Positions 55,133 to 64,000 of a stretch of DNA of 64,000 nt are shown here, piece after piece. The position numbers and the translations under genes are program-made. The notes under the pieces were generated by a model. It searched no databases. It saw only the letters and a program-made list of their open reading frames with translations, and was not told the DNA's origin. The first letter of the stretch is position 1. Every line of letters starts with the position of its first letter. Source of the DNA: Aeromonas bestiarum (lineage in GTDB: Bacteria; Pseudomonadota; Gammaproteobacteria; Enterobacterales; Aeromonadaceae); NCBI RefSeq assembly GCF_000819745.1, contig NZ_CDDA01000028.1, forward strand, positions 62,001-126,000. Direction: 5' to 3'.

Positions 55133-56191
55133 TTATGCCTGTTCAGGCCGGCGGAAAGCATGGCGTACTAGCACAATCCCGACACCCAGCATGCCACCGA
55201 GCAAGGTGGCCAACACCACGATCAGAGGACGCTTGGGCTTGTCACGATTCAGCGGTTCTTCCGGCGCATCAAGATACGAGAAGGGCCTGAAGGTGATGCC
55301 ATCAAGCTTAACTTGCTTGAGGCGATCTATCTGAGCCTGTAGATCCGCAAGTTTCGGCTGATAAACACTCAAGTCAATAGTCCTGAGTACTTTCAGTTTC
55401 GCTTCTAACCCTTTGGTGCCCAGCGTAATCGGAAAGCGTTCTCCATTGTTGTAATTTTCTAGGGGCCGTTCAACACCGGCGGCGTTAGCAACGGAAATCG
55501 TCAGCACGGTACTCTCAATCTCACGCTTAAGAGCTCGCTCAGCATCCTCTTTGGTCAATTTAAGGTTCGTCATCATAGTATCGAGCTGCATTGACTGTTG
55601 TGCTGTAAGGTCACTGACCAAACGCAGCTGTTGCTTTGCAATGATGAACTGGATATAGCTTTCCAACATGGTCAATGCCTTATTTGACGCATCTGCACTG
55701 CTCGTCAAGGTAATACCCGGTCTTTCACCCTTTTTATCGACAGCCTCAGCAGAGATAAACTTGGCCCACTCACGGACCCAAAGGCGCTGCCCTCGCTCAT
55801 CCAGCTGCGCCTCTTCAACGTGTTTTTTAAAAAACTCACTTCCCATCAAGAAATCACGACGATTCTCATAAGTATTGAACTCGCGCACAAATTCATCATA
55901 AATGGCCTTGTTATCGGGAAAGTCGGTGACCCCAAGCAGTTTGGCCTGGCTGGCAACTTGTAGCATGGGCAGCAGATCTTTGTTGGCTGGAGTCTGGATC
56001 ACGGCATTAGCCGACCAAACTTGTGGAGCCAATAACGCATAGATAATCCCGGCAACGGCAAAAATGCCTGCCACCAAACAGATCAATATCTTCTGGCGCC
56101 ACAGCACCAATACGAGCTCACGTAGATTAATCACATCAGAGCCGGTGGTTTGTACCCACTGCGCTGGCACATCCGGAGTTCTCTCTTTCAT
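55133..56191 (-). CDS. wzz: Wzz, O-antigen chain-length regulator
   Basis: 352 residues with two membrane segments (about 33-55 and 322-345) flanking a periplasmic coiled domain. The N-terminal DVINLRELVLVLWRQK and the Pro-rich sequence before TM2 (APEEPLNRDKPKRPLIVVLA) are diagnostic. It sets modal O-chain length with Wzy. It follows rmlC by 44 nt. Confidence 0.93.
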   Translation of the reverse strand: MKERTPDVPAQWVQTTGSDVINLRELVLVLWRQKILICLVAGIFAVAGIIYALLAPQVWSANAVIQTPANKDLLPMLQVASQAKLLGVTDFPDNKAIYDEFVREFNTYENRRDFLMGSEFFKKHVEEAQLDERGQRLWVREWAKFISAEAVDKKGERPGITLTSSADASNKALTMLESYIQFIIAKQQLRLVSDLTAQQSMQLDTMMTNLKLTKEDAERALKREIESTVLTISVANAAGVERPLENYNNGERFPITLGTKGLEAKLKVLRTIDLSVYQPKLADLQAQIDRLKQVKLDGITFRPFSYLDAPEEPLNRDKPKRPLIVVLATLLGGMLGVGIVLVRHAFRRPEQA

Positions 56192-56235
56192 TTGCTATCT
56201 CTTATCCAATAAAATCCCAAAAACTGATGCTTGAT

Positions 56236-56781
56236 TCAAGCGCTTACCGCGATGCTAAAATTTACCGCCTGACGATCCTTATCAGACAAAGACAGAGGGT
56301 ATTTATCCGACAGTGGCCAATTTATTGCCAATGAGGAAGAATTCCAGCGGATGCAATGCTCATCACCAGGCTGATAATAATCGGTACACTTGTAAAAAAC
56401 ATCCGCCATCTCGCTCATCACATAGAAACCATGGGCAAAACCGGGGGGGATCCACATCAACTCCCCTTGATCGGCACTCAATATATGCCCTACCCAAGTA
56501 CCATAAGTAGGAGAGCCAACCCTGATATCCACTGCAACATCGAAAATGGTGCCAGTTATTGCCTGTACCAACTTGCCCTGTGGGTGACGCTGCTGATAAT
56601 GCAAACCTCGCAAGGTTCCGCCATTGGAGCGGCTCAAATTGTCTTGTACGAACTTGTATTCCCCACAATGCAGCTCAAATTCACTCTGACGAAAACACTC
56701 CATGAACTCACCACGATGATCACGATATATCTGTGGTGTGAGAATAACAACATCAACTAAACTAGTAGCACGGTATTGCAT
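56236..56781 (-). CDS. rmlC: dTDP-4-dehydrorhamnose 3,5-epimerase
   Basis: Third step of dTDP-L-rhamnose synthesis. The 181-residue cupin contains the catalytic histidine in TLRGLHYQ, DVAVDIRVGSPTYG and PPGFAHGF. AT-richer than flanking chromosomal genes. It lies between rmlA and wzz. Confidence 0.95.
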   Translation of the reverse strand: MQYRATSLVDVVILTPQIYRDHRGEFMECFRQSEFELHCGEYKFVQDNLSRSNGGTLRGLHYQQRHPQGKLVQAITGTIFDVAVDIRVGSPTYGTWVGHILSADQGELMWIPPGFAHGFYVMSEMADVFYKCTDYYQPGDEHCIRWNSSSLAINWPLSDKYPLSLSDKDRQAVNFSIAVSA

Positions 56782-56840
56782 GTTAATACCTAAAAAGTGG
56801 ATGTAGATATTAATTTGAAATAAAAAATCACAAAATATAG

Positions 56841-57764
56841 CTAATCTAAACTATTTTCATGGCAGCCAAAACTAGGCTCCAACAAGCGTAATAAATACTT
56901 ACCATAACCACTATTTTTGAGGGGGATCGCAAGCTCACGCAGCCGCATATCATCGATCCATGATTGTCGCCATGCAATCTCTTCAGGGCAACCAACTTTC
57001 AATCCTTGGCGTTTTTCCAATGTTTGAATAAAACTGCCCGCCTCTTGCAAGCTATCGTGAGTTCCTGTGTCAAGCCAGGCACAACCACGCCCAATAAAGG
57101 TAATATCAAGCTCACCGCGCTCAAGGTAGAGCCAATTAAGATCCGTGATTTCCAGTTCTTCGCGATCAGAGAGCACCAACTGTTTAGCCAATGAAGAAGC
57201 TTGTTCATCATAAAAGTAAAGCCCGGTAACAACAAAATGACTTTTCGGCACAGCAGGTTTTTCTGTAATTGCGATCACTGTTCCCATTTTATCAAAACTT
57301 AATACTCCATAACGCTCAGGATCATTAACATGATAAGCAAAGATACCAGCACCTGTGGAGATTCGGTTTGCCCGTTGGAGCTGCTTGGCAAGATCGGCGC
57401 CATAGAAAAGGTTATCCCCCAAGATGAGACAACAAGGATGCCCGGCCAGAAATTCTTCGGCAATCAACAGTGCTTGGGCTATCCCCTGCGGTTGTTGCTG
57501 CACCGTATAACTAAGAGTAAGCCCCCATTGCCTTCCGTTTCCTAGAAGTAGCTGAAATCGGGGCATATCCACTTCAGTAGTGATTATCAGGATTTCTCTA
57601 ATCCCAGTTAGCATCAGAGTTGAAAGTGGATAGTAAATCATAGGTTTATCATAAACAGGCAACAGTTGTTTACTCACCGCCAAAGTGGCCGGGTAAAGCC
57701 GAGAACCAGAACCACCAGCCAAAATAATTCCCTTACGAAACTGTTGTGTAGACTTGGTTCTCAT
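56841..57764 (-). CDS. rmlA: Glucose-1-phosphate thymidylyltransferase
   Basis: First step of dTDP-L-rhamnose synthesis: dTTP plus glucose-1-phosphate. The 307 residues contain LAGGSGSRLYPAT, SKQLLPVYDKPMIYYP and the late LDTGTHDSL motif. The start overlaps the rmlD stop by 4 nt. Confidence 0.95.
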   Translation of the reverse strand: MRTKSTQQFRKGIILAGGSGSRLYPATLAVSKQLLPVYDKPMIYYPLSTLMLTGIREILIITTEVDMPRFQLLLGNGRQWGLTLSYTVQQQPQGIAQALLIAEEFLAGHPCCLILGDNLFYGADLAKQLQRANRISTGAGIFAYHVNDPERYGVLSFDKMGTVIAITEKPAVPKSHFVVTGLYFYDEQASSLAKQLVLSDREELEITDLNWLYLERGELDITFIGRGCAWLDTGTHDSLQEAGSFIQTLEKRQGLKVGCPEEIAWRQSWIDDMRLRELAIPLKNSGYGKYLLRLLEPSFGCHENSLD

Positions 57765-58663
57765 TTCGTCCTCTGCAACTGTAATAAGGTATCTCTCACG
57801 CCTTCACGCCAATCAGGTAATTTCACACCAAAAGTGCTGCAAAAACGCATTGTATCCAGACGAGAGTTGAGCGGTCGACGCACCGGACTTCGGTAAGAAG
57901 CACTAGTCACAGGAATAAGTCTAGGTACCTTCTCTATCAACCCAATACGATGAGCCTCGTTGAATATAAAATCTGCATAGTGAAACCAACTCACCTCCCC
58001 CTCTGCGGTAACATGATATAAGCCGGCAAGGGAGGGCATGGACTGTATTCGAGTTACTGCCATCATGGTCAACTCAGCCAACAGAGCGGCAGAAGTGGGT
58101 GCTCCTATCTGATCACAGACTACAGATAATTCACTCTGTGTCTGTCCCAGCCGTAGCATGGTTTTTACAAAATTATGGCGCCAGGGGCTATGCAACCAAC
58201 TAGTTCGAATAATCAGATAGCGGCAACCACTAGCGATAATCTCCTGCTCACCAAACCATTTACTCTGGCCATAAATATTTAAAGGATTAGGTGTATCCTC
58301 TTCACACCATGGTCGCACACCACTGCCATCAAACACATAATCGGTTGAAAAATGCACCAAGAGGGCATCATGCTGCTTGGCTACCCGAGCTAAATGACAA
58401 ACCTTGTCTCGGTTGACCGCCATCACCTGCTCAGGCTCTTCCTCTGCCAGCTCGACTTGGGTATAAGCAGTAGCGTTGATAATCACTTGGGGTGTACACA
58501 ATGCGAACACCTCATTGAGAGGGATCCTTCTCCCGCTGGGGTATTCATCGTGAGTCCATTGACGCAACTTTATATCGGCAGCCTTACACTGAGCCACCAG
58601 TGAACGCCCCAATTGACCATGCTCTCCCAGTAATAATATGGAATCAGTCAGAAGGCCTGCCAT
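57761..58663 (-). CDS. rmlD: dTDP-4-dehydrorhamnose reductase
   Basis: Last step of dTDP-L-rhamnose synthesis. The 300-residue SDR has GEHGQLGRSL as nucleotide loop, FSTDYVFDG and the catalytic pair in IYGQSKWFGEQ. It begins 3 nt after the dehydratase gene. No rmlB is present in the window. Confidence 0.94.
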   Translation of the reverse strand: MAGLLTDSILLLGEHGQLGRSLVAQCKAADIKLRQWTHDEYPSGRRIPLNEVFALCTPQVIINATAYTQVELAEEEPEQVMAVNRDKVCHLARVAKQHDALLVHFSTDYVFDGSGVRPWCEEDTPNPLNIYGQSKWFGEQEIIASGCRYLIIRTSWLHSPWRHNFVKTMLRLGQTQSELSVVCDQIGAPTSAALLAELTMMAVTRIQSMPSLAGLYHVTAEGEVSWFHYADFIFNEAHRIGLIEKVPRLIPVTSASYRSPVRRPLNSRLDTMRFCSTFGVKLPDWREGVRDTLLQLQRTK

Positions 58664-58666
58664 AGT

Positions 58667-60637
58667 TCAGTATCCATACATAGGCAAATCAGCCTCCGAA
58701 TTGAGAAATTCAATATCATCATCAATAAGTGCCCGACTCAGTGCTCCCTTAGCTGAACCTTTCGCCTTCCAAACTAGATCACAAATACCATCTGTTGGAT
58801 TGAATCCAGCGGGAACACTAAGCAACAAACTACGGATCTGCTCGTGAGAAAAATGATGGCAGGCATCATCCAGCTTTACCAAAAATGTGCGCAACTCGGG
58901 CCATGGCAGCAACTGTTCAGATGCCTTCATGATCCGAGGGTGAGAGGTACCCTCAACCTGCTCACCAATCAACAGCTCCTCAAATAGTTTTTCCCCCGGC
59001 CGTAATCCAGTTATCTTGACCTCGATATCACCACTCGGGTTCTGTTCATTTTTAAGGGTTAAACCACTCAAACGGACCATCCGGTGTGCTAAATCGATAA
59101 TCTTTACCGGCTCTCCCATATCCAATACAAACACATCCCCACCCAACCCCATGGCCCCAGCCTGAATAACCAATTGTGAAGCTTCAGGAATCGTCATGAA
59201 ATAACGAATAATATCGGGATGAGTGACTGTCAATGGCCCGCCATCACGGATTTGCTTGCGAAACAGCGGCACCACGGATCCGGAAGATCCAAGCACATTA
59301 CCAAAACGCACCATACAAAATCTGGTTTGGCTTTGGGCTGCGGCCAAGGCTTGTAATACCAATTCTGCCAACCGTTTAGTTGTACCCATAATGTTAGTTG
59401 GGCGAACAGCTTTATCAGTTGATATAAGAACAAAGGTTTCTACCTGAGCACGAATGGCGGCCTGAGCACAATACAAAGTACCAAACACATTGTTGCGTAC
59501 CCCCTCAACTACATTATATTCAACCAGTGGCACATGCTTATACGCCGCAGCATGATATACTGTTTGAATTTGGAAGGTACTCATCACTGCTTGCAAACGA
59601 TGTTGACGCTGCACAGAACCAAGTAAAGGTACAATCTCAACTTGTAAATCTTGTGCTCGATTAATTTCGTTAAGCTCTTTGTCTATCGCATACAAGCCGT
59701 ACTCTGACAGCTCGAATAACACCAATTGGGAAGGTTTACAACAAATAATCTGGCGGCAAAGTTCTGAACCGATTGAACCTCCGGCACCAGTAACCATCAC
59801 CCGTTTTCCACTGATATTGGCATTGATCAACCCAGGAATAGGATCAACTGGATCGCGTCCCAGCAGATCTTCAATAGAGACTTCTTTGAGCTCATCAATG
59901 TGTGCATGCCCAGTCACCAAATCAGCCATGCCCGGAATAGAAAGCACTTCACAAGGAAAATGCTCCAATCGATGAAGGGCCTCTTGGCGGATCGTTCGAG
60001 AGGCACTAGGCATAGCAAGCAAAATCTTTTTGATATCAAATCGCTGAATCAGCTCACCAGCCCAATCTGGGCTATAAACATTAATACCCTGGATCACCGT
60101 CTTTTGCAAAGTCGGTTCATCATCGATAAACGCAACTGGAAAAAATTCTTTTCCCTGATTTAACGCTACCTGTAACTGCCTACCAGATGCTCCTGCACCA
60201 TATATCAACACAGCTGTCCGCTGATGTTTACCACCATTGACCAATGCTCTGAAAAATAAGCGTACCCCCCCGACTAACAATACCGCGAAGGAAAAATAGA
60301 TAACTGACACAGTTCTTGGTAACGGGACCTCCATAAAGAAAGCCAGCATCACCAATGACATGGTGGACATAAACACGCCAAGCGATACAGTCCACAACAC
60401 CTTGAATCCAACATAACGGAGCACTGCACGATAAAGGCCCAACCGTATAAAAATGATAACGGTCACTGGCAGCAACAGCGCTAACATTTGCCAATGCAAA
60501 CTACTCTGAAGAGGAATTTTGGCATCTAACCGAACCCAATAACCGCCCCAAAATGCCAGCGACAGCAATAGCGTATCTGCGAGTACGCAGATCATTCTCT
60601 TATAAAGACGAGGGATACCCAGAAAATAGGTTAACAT
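58667..60637 (-). CDS. WbpM/FlaA1-type UDP-sugar 4,6-dehydratase (membrane form)
   Basis: 656 residues. Four N-terminal helices (about 12-130) anchor it; a first Rossmann-like unit (GAGASGRQL) is followed by the dehydratase domain with TGAGGSIGSELCRQI, YHAAAYKHVPLVE and LISTDKAVRPTNIMGTTKR. Members make UDP-4-keto-6-deoxy-GlcNAc, precursor of QuiNAc and FucNAc. The neighbouring reductase and initiating transferase fit that. Confidence 0.92.
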   Translation of the reverse strand: MLTYFLGIPRLYKRMICVLADTLLLSLAFWGGYWVRLDAKIPLQSSLHWQMLALLLPVTVIIFIRLGLYRAVLRYVGFKVLWTVSLGVFMSTMSLVMLAFFMEVPLPRTVSVIYFSFAVLLVGGVRLFFRALVNGGKHQRTAVLIYGAGASGRQLQVALNQGKEFFPVAFIDDEPTLQKTVIQGINVYSPDWAGELIQRFDIKKILLAMPSASRTIRQEALHRLEHFPCEVLSIPGMADLVTGHAHIDELKEVSIEDLLGRDPVDPIPGLINANISGKRVMVTGAGGSIGSELCRQIICCKPSQLVLFELSEYGLYAIDKELNEINRAQDLQVEIVPLLGSVQRQHRLQAVMSTFQIQTVYHAAAYKHVPLVEYNVVEGVRNNVFGTLYCAQAAIRAQVETFVLISTDKAVRPTNIMGTTKRLAELVLQALAAAQSQTRFCMVRFGNVLGSSGSVVPLFRKQIRDGGPLTVTHPDIIRYFMTIPEASQLVIQAGAMGLGGDVFVLDMGEPVKIIDLAHRMVRLSGLTLKNEQNPSGDIEVKITGLRPGEKLFEELLIGEQVEGTSHPRIMKASEQLLPWPELRTFLVKLDDACHHFSHEQIRSLLLSVPAGFNPTDGICDLVWKAKGSAKGALSRALIDDDIEFLNSEADLPMYGY

Positions 60638-60697
60638 AATTACACCATGAAATTAACTACGGTGAAGAAGGATTGCGTGCAGCTACAAAGATAGATG

Positions 60698-61255
60698 CTA
60701 TTTCGACCTGACTGCATCGCCAGCACCACTACCGGTGGCAGTCATCATAATATAGCGAAAGTAGTTAGCTAAGGTGAGCGTATCAATCATCTCACGGTCC
60801 GTCTTGGCCAACAACTTTGGGGTCGACATATCAATGTTTTTCACTTGTGCAAGCCCGGTAATACCAGGCAACACATTATATACCCCCAAAAAATCTCGCT
60901 CAGAAATTAACTCTACTTGATTAAACAAATTAGGACGTGGTCCAACCAAGCTCATCTCACCTTTAAGCACATTGATCAATTGTGGTAATTCATCTATCTT
61001 TGTCTTACGCAAAAAAGCACCAAATTTGGTAATAGAGCTAGAACTTGCCAAGTGGCTGGCAACCGATTCCGTACTTACCGCCATAGTACGAAATTTAATC
61101 AGGCTAAATGGCTTTTTATGGCGTCCGACACGCTCTTGCACAAAAATAGGTGAGCCTGTATCAAACAGGCCTATCAGGGTAACTATCAATAATACAGGCC
61201 AGAGTAATAATAAGCCGAAAAATGCTGCAAAATAATCAAAAAACTTAATCAACAT
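60698..61255 (-). CDS. Initiating sugar-phosphate transferase (short PglC/WreU type)
   Basis: 185 residues: a single N-terminal hydrophobic hairpin, then the bacterial sugar-transferase domain with FSLIKFRTM and KIDELPQLINVLKGEMSLVGPRP. It transfers a sugar phosphate to undecaprenyl phosphate to start the O unit. It overlaps the upstream reductase by 7 nt, suggesting coupled synthesis of donor and transferase. Confidence 0.9.
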   Translation of the reverse strand: MLIKFFDYFAAFFGLLLLWPVLLIVTLIGLFDTGSPIFVQERVGRHKKPFSLIKFRTMAVSTESVASHLASSSSITKFGAFLRKTKIDELPQLINVLKGEMSLVGPRPNLFNQVELISERDFLGVYNVLPGITGLAQVKNIDMSTPKLLAKTDREMIDTLTLANYFRYIMMTATGSGAGDAVRSK

Positions 61256-62211
61256 GTTTTATTATCCTCAACGAAACAGCGCCTGAGCCCTTCTTCAACC
61301 GAGATAGGTGGCTTCCAACCTAGGGTCTCTTTTGTATGGGTAATATCCACTTGCAGATTACCACAAAGCCGCTCAATCACCGCCTGTTTACCGGTCAATT
61401 TTCCCAATAATTTGAGCCAGCCCATCGGCACCGACAGTAACCTTGGCGACTTACCAACAGCCAGTGTCATCATCTTGATCAATTGAGTGGTGGAGACATC
61501 TTGATCATCGCTCACTAAAAATGTTTGGTTGGCAGCGTTAGGATGATCAATACAGGTGATAATTAGATCAATTAAATTATCGAGAGCAACTATACTACGT
61601 TGATTGTGGATAGCGCCCAATGGCAAAGGCAGATTCTTTTTGGCTATCTCGAGTAATGTTGAAAAATTTCCTTTAACACTTTGGCCATATACTAAGGGTG
61701 GACGAATAATTACCAACTCCATGCAATTGTTGATGACCAACCTGCGCAGCCCATCTTCTGCTGCCTGCTTTGAACGACCATAGTTATCCTCTGGCGCCGG
61801 GGAACTTGTATGGTTAAATGGCTGCAGACTGCGTGTCGACTCACCGTTAACTTTGATAGAACTGATAAAAATAAAGCGCTTAACACCAGCGATAATAGCC
61901 TGATGTGCTAAATTAAGTGCCCCATCAACATTAATATCTTGATAAATATCGCGGCCGTCATGAGTTAAATTACTCATGACATGGGTCTGAGCGGCACAAT
62001 GAATCACCACATCGATATCACTCAGAGCAGTTGCGTAATCAGCAGCGCCACCAATCTCACCAATAACATGAGTGACATTATGCGCAGTGCCAATTGGCAA
62101 ACCAGCAGGCGCATGGCGACCATACGTGCGTATTGACAAGCCAGGTTGATGCATTAACTGAGTTAACACTGCACGGCCCACAAAGCCAGTAGCACCAGTT
62201 AACAAAATCAT
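61249..62211 (-). CDS. SDR sugar-nucleotide epimerase/4-keto reductase
   Basis: 320 residues. TGATGFVGRAVL forms the nucleotide loop; IFISSIKVNGEST and YGRSKQAAE supply the serine and YxxxK pair. It resembles the WbpV/WreQ reductases that finish UDP-QuiNAc or UDP-FucNAc, or a GalE-like epimerase; context with the WbpM-type gene and the transferase supports the reductase reading. ATG 62211 begins at MILLTGATG. Confidence 0.82.
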   Translation of the reverse strand: MILLTGATGFVGRAVLTQLMHQPGLSIRTYGRHAPAGLPIGTAHNVTHVIGEIGGAADYATALSDIDVVIHCAAQTHVMSNLTHDGRDIYQDINVDGALNLAHQAIIAGVKRFIFISSIKVNGESTRSLQPFNHTSSPAPEDNYGRSKQAAEDGLRRLVINNCMELVIIRPPLVYGQSVKGNFSTLLEIAKKNLPLPLGAIHNQRSIVALDNLIDLIITCIDHPNAANQTFLVSDDQDVSTTQLIKMMTLAVGKSPRLLSVPMGWLKLLGKLTGKQAVIERLCGNLQVDITHTKETLGWKPPISVEEGLRRCFVEDNKTC

Positions 62212-62346
62212 AACACACCTCAAGAGTTGAAATAAATGAAAGTGCGAAAAATAACGCGAGATCATTAATTACCGTTAAATTAACTTTATTTAAATCACAA
62301 TAAAGCATCATTTATATGATTCCGCACAGAATAGCCCATGCAAAAA

Positions 62347-63759
62347 CTAAATATTTTTGATGTTTTTTAAAACCTTAAAAACCAACTCTTGTGCCGTTTC
62401 AATATCATTTGCCTCGGCATAACAACGTAACTCTGGTGCATTACCAGATGGGCGCAGGTGAATGATACATGAATCCTTGAACGTAAGACGTAGCCCATCG
62501 GTGGAATCGACTCGAGTGACGTGACAATCGGCTAAACCAAGTTGCTCTAATAATACCTGAGGATTATCCATTCCGTTGGCTAAAATCGTTCGGCTACGCT
62601 CGGTCAGAAAATTTTGAATACGGTCTGAGTAGGTATAACGCGCGGGCAGTGCTGTAACTAGTGTAGAAATTTTTCCCTTCCCTGTAGCTAATAACATCAA
62701 GAAAGGCAATACAGCATCACGTGTTGGCAAGGCGGCAAGCGGTTGACCATTCAGATCAATATCGCTACCCAACAAGAAACCTCCATTGGCTTCAAACCCA
62801 GCTACACGCTTATATTCTTTGGCTAAAGTAGAAAACTCAGCAATCACATAAGGGGAACCAATTTTTGTCAGTTTTACCTTATTAAAATGACCACAGCTAG
62901 TAACCACGGTATTACTGCTCACTGGAATCGCCAACGCTTCTATATCCAAGGCATTGGCACACAACAAACCCAAAATATCACCACGTAGCCATTCACCATT
63001 TTCATCGGCGACCAACGGTCGATCACCATCGCCATCGGTTGAGAAGATAGCATCTAGTTGATACTCAACAGACCAGCGACGAGCTCTGGCTTTATCTTCC
63101 TCACCAACAGCTTCGGTATCAATCGGTACAAACTGGTCACTACGCCCAATCCGAATAACCTCAGCTCCCAAAGACTCAAATAAAGGTGCATATAATTCAC
63201 GGCCCGCGCTAGAGTGCTCATAAACACCTATCCGCTTACCTGCCAATAAATCAGTAGTAAATAAAGATCGATACCGCGAGCAATACGTCTCCCCCGCCCG
63301 TGAGCTAGCGATTAATTGTGGGAGCGGTGGCAATGGTGAAAACTGAACCTCTGCTGACAAGATCGCCAGTTCATCGAGTTTAGTTATTTCACCATCTGGT
63401 CGATAGAATTTCAAACCGTTGCGATCAAATGGAATATGGCTTCCGGTTACCATGATACATGGCATTTTATCCTGCATCGCCTGATAGGCCAGAGCTGGTG
63501 TCGGAACCACACCATAATATACTGGATCAATTCCCACTTGCAGCATAGCTGCGGCACAGGCTTGTGCCATAGCCAAGCTACTTGGTCGGTTATCGATGGC
63601 CAATGCCATCTGATGAACATCGAATTCACGACGTATTACAGTAATAAATGCATGCACAAAGGCTGCGCATACCTCAGGGGTAAAATCCACAACAAGGCCG
63701 CGTGCACCACTGGTGCCAAAGGCAACATGACTATCGGCGATCACTCGCTTAGTATTCAT
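62347..63759 (-). CDS. Phosphohexomutase (phosphomannomutase-type)
   Basis: 470 residues of the alpha-D-phosphohexomutase family. The phosphoserine loop is TGSHIP, the metal loop DGDGDRP, the sugar loop EANGG and the phosphate loop [10 protein letters not shown]. It converts hexose 6- and 1-phosphates for sugar-nucleotide supply, perhaps mannose or glucosamine. No manC is in the window, so the sugar is uncertain. Confidence 0.85.
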   Translation of the reverse strand: MNTKRVIADSHVAFGTSGARGLVVDFTPEVCAAFVHAFITVIRREFDVHQMALAIDNRPSSLAMAQACAAAMLQVGIDPVYYGVVPTPALAYQAMQDKMPCIMVTGSHIPFDRNGLKFYRPDGEITKLDELAILSAEVQFSPLPPLPQLIASSRAGETYCSRYRSLFTTDLLAGKRIGVYEHSSAGRELYAPLFESLGAEVIRIGRSDQFVPIDTEAVGEEDKARARRWSVEYQLDAIFSTDGDGDRPLVADENGEWLRGDILGLLCANALDIEALAIPVSSNTVVTSCGHFNKVKLTKIGSPYVIAEFSTLAKEYKRVAGFEANGGFLLGSDIDLNGQPLAALPTRDAVLPFLMLLATGKGKISTLVTALPARYTYSDRIQNFLTERSRTILANGMDNPQVLLEQLGLADCHVTRVDSTDGLRLTFKDSCIIHLRPSGNAPELRCYAEANDIETAQELVFKVLKNIKNI

Positions 63760-63778
63760 AATACTCGGCTCAATTAAT

Positions 63779-64000
63779 TTAGTTAAAATATTGGTGTATT
63801 TTTGTCAATCGCTTCATTAATAATGCCAATGGAAAAAACACCCCATTGCTACGCATAATTTTCACTTCTTCTTTTATTTTTCTCTTAACATTTCGTAGTG
63901 AATTATTACTCGCTCCCCCTACCCGCATTTTAATAACAACTTGTGGTAAGTAAGCTGCCTTTAATTCCCCACTATTAAAATAGCGTAATATAGAGTCATA
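63779..64000 (-). CDS. Family-2 glycosyltransferase, C-terminal fragment (continues past window)
   Basis: The last 73 codons are visible; the gene enters from position 64000. The sequence reads [18 protein letters not shown] and a basic helical tail, the pattern at the end of GT2 enzymes near colanic-acid and O-antigen clusters. It stops 19 nt before the mutase start. Very AT-rich. Confidence 0.75.
   Translation of the reverse strand, partial: YDSILRYFNSGELKAAYLPQVVIKMRVGGASNNSLRNVKRKIKEEVKIMRSNGVFFPLALLMKRLTKIHQYFN

Noticed and set aside
1-64000. CRISPR arrays, insertion sequences, prophage genes, tRNA or rRNA genes
   Set aside because: Looked for on both strands by eye; no repeat-spacer pattern, transposase, integrase, or RNA gene was recognised.

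Overview
The window is an Aeromonas-type gammaproteobacterial chromosome segment (A. hydrophila-like; genus inferred from gene content and order, species not resolvable by eye). Evidence is the FlrA/FlrBC-controlled polar flagellar cluster, high-GC coding with gammaproteobacterial housekeeping genes (gcvR, ppk-ppx, rsuA, yceH, astE, bkd), a Tus homologue, and an O-antigen locus at the right end. No rRNA, tRNA, insertion sequence, prophage or CRISPR array was seen.

Left part (1-25.5 kb). The flagellar regulators flrC (cut by the window edge), flrB and flrA lie on the minus strand. A DUF2726/zinc-finger gene, gcvR, ppk-ppx and mgtE interrupt the flagellar block. mgtE has a recognisable M-box (Mg2+ riboswitch) in its leader, and ppk has a good Pho box. 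The structural block flgL-K-J-I-H-G-F-E-D-C-B runs on the minus strand and is split by a terminator plus a second sigma-54 promoter into flgBCDE and flgFGHIJKL units. cheR-cheV lie upstream, and flgA and flgMN are divergent. flgM has a near-consensus sigma-28 promoter. Together this gives a hierarchy: FlrA, then FlrBC with sigma-54, then FliA/FlgM.

Middle (25.5-48.4 kb). This is mixed metabolism: yfcE and an orphan OppA-like binding protein, two EamA exporters, rsuA, an HD-GYP protein, and an anaerobic glycyl-radical cluster. That cluster is fsaA divergent from a radical-SAM activase, a glycyl radical enzyme and a DeoR-type regulator, with a perfect FNR box in the divergent promoter region. 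After it come an orphan YejA-like binding protein, several small uncharacterised genes, a cold-shock gene with a long leader, a branched-chain 2-oxoacid dehydrogenase operon (E1 alpha, E1 beta, E2; no E3) with a tiny coupled ORF inside, astE, a DUF1127 gene and tus.

Right part (48.4-64 kb). A 1280-residue SNF2-family protein and yceH precede the end of an O-antigen/surface-polysaccharide cluster: a Wzy_C-type ligase, wzz, rmlC-A-D, a WbpM-type dehydratase, an initiating sugar-phosphate transferase, a 4-keto reductase/epimerase, a phosphohexomutase and the tail of a family-2 glycosyltransferase. Base composition becomes clearly AT-richer from about 55.3 kb onward, as expected for an exchangeable antigen locus.
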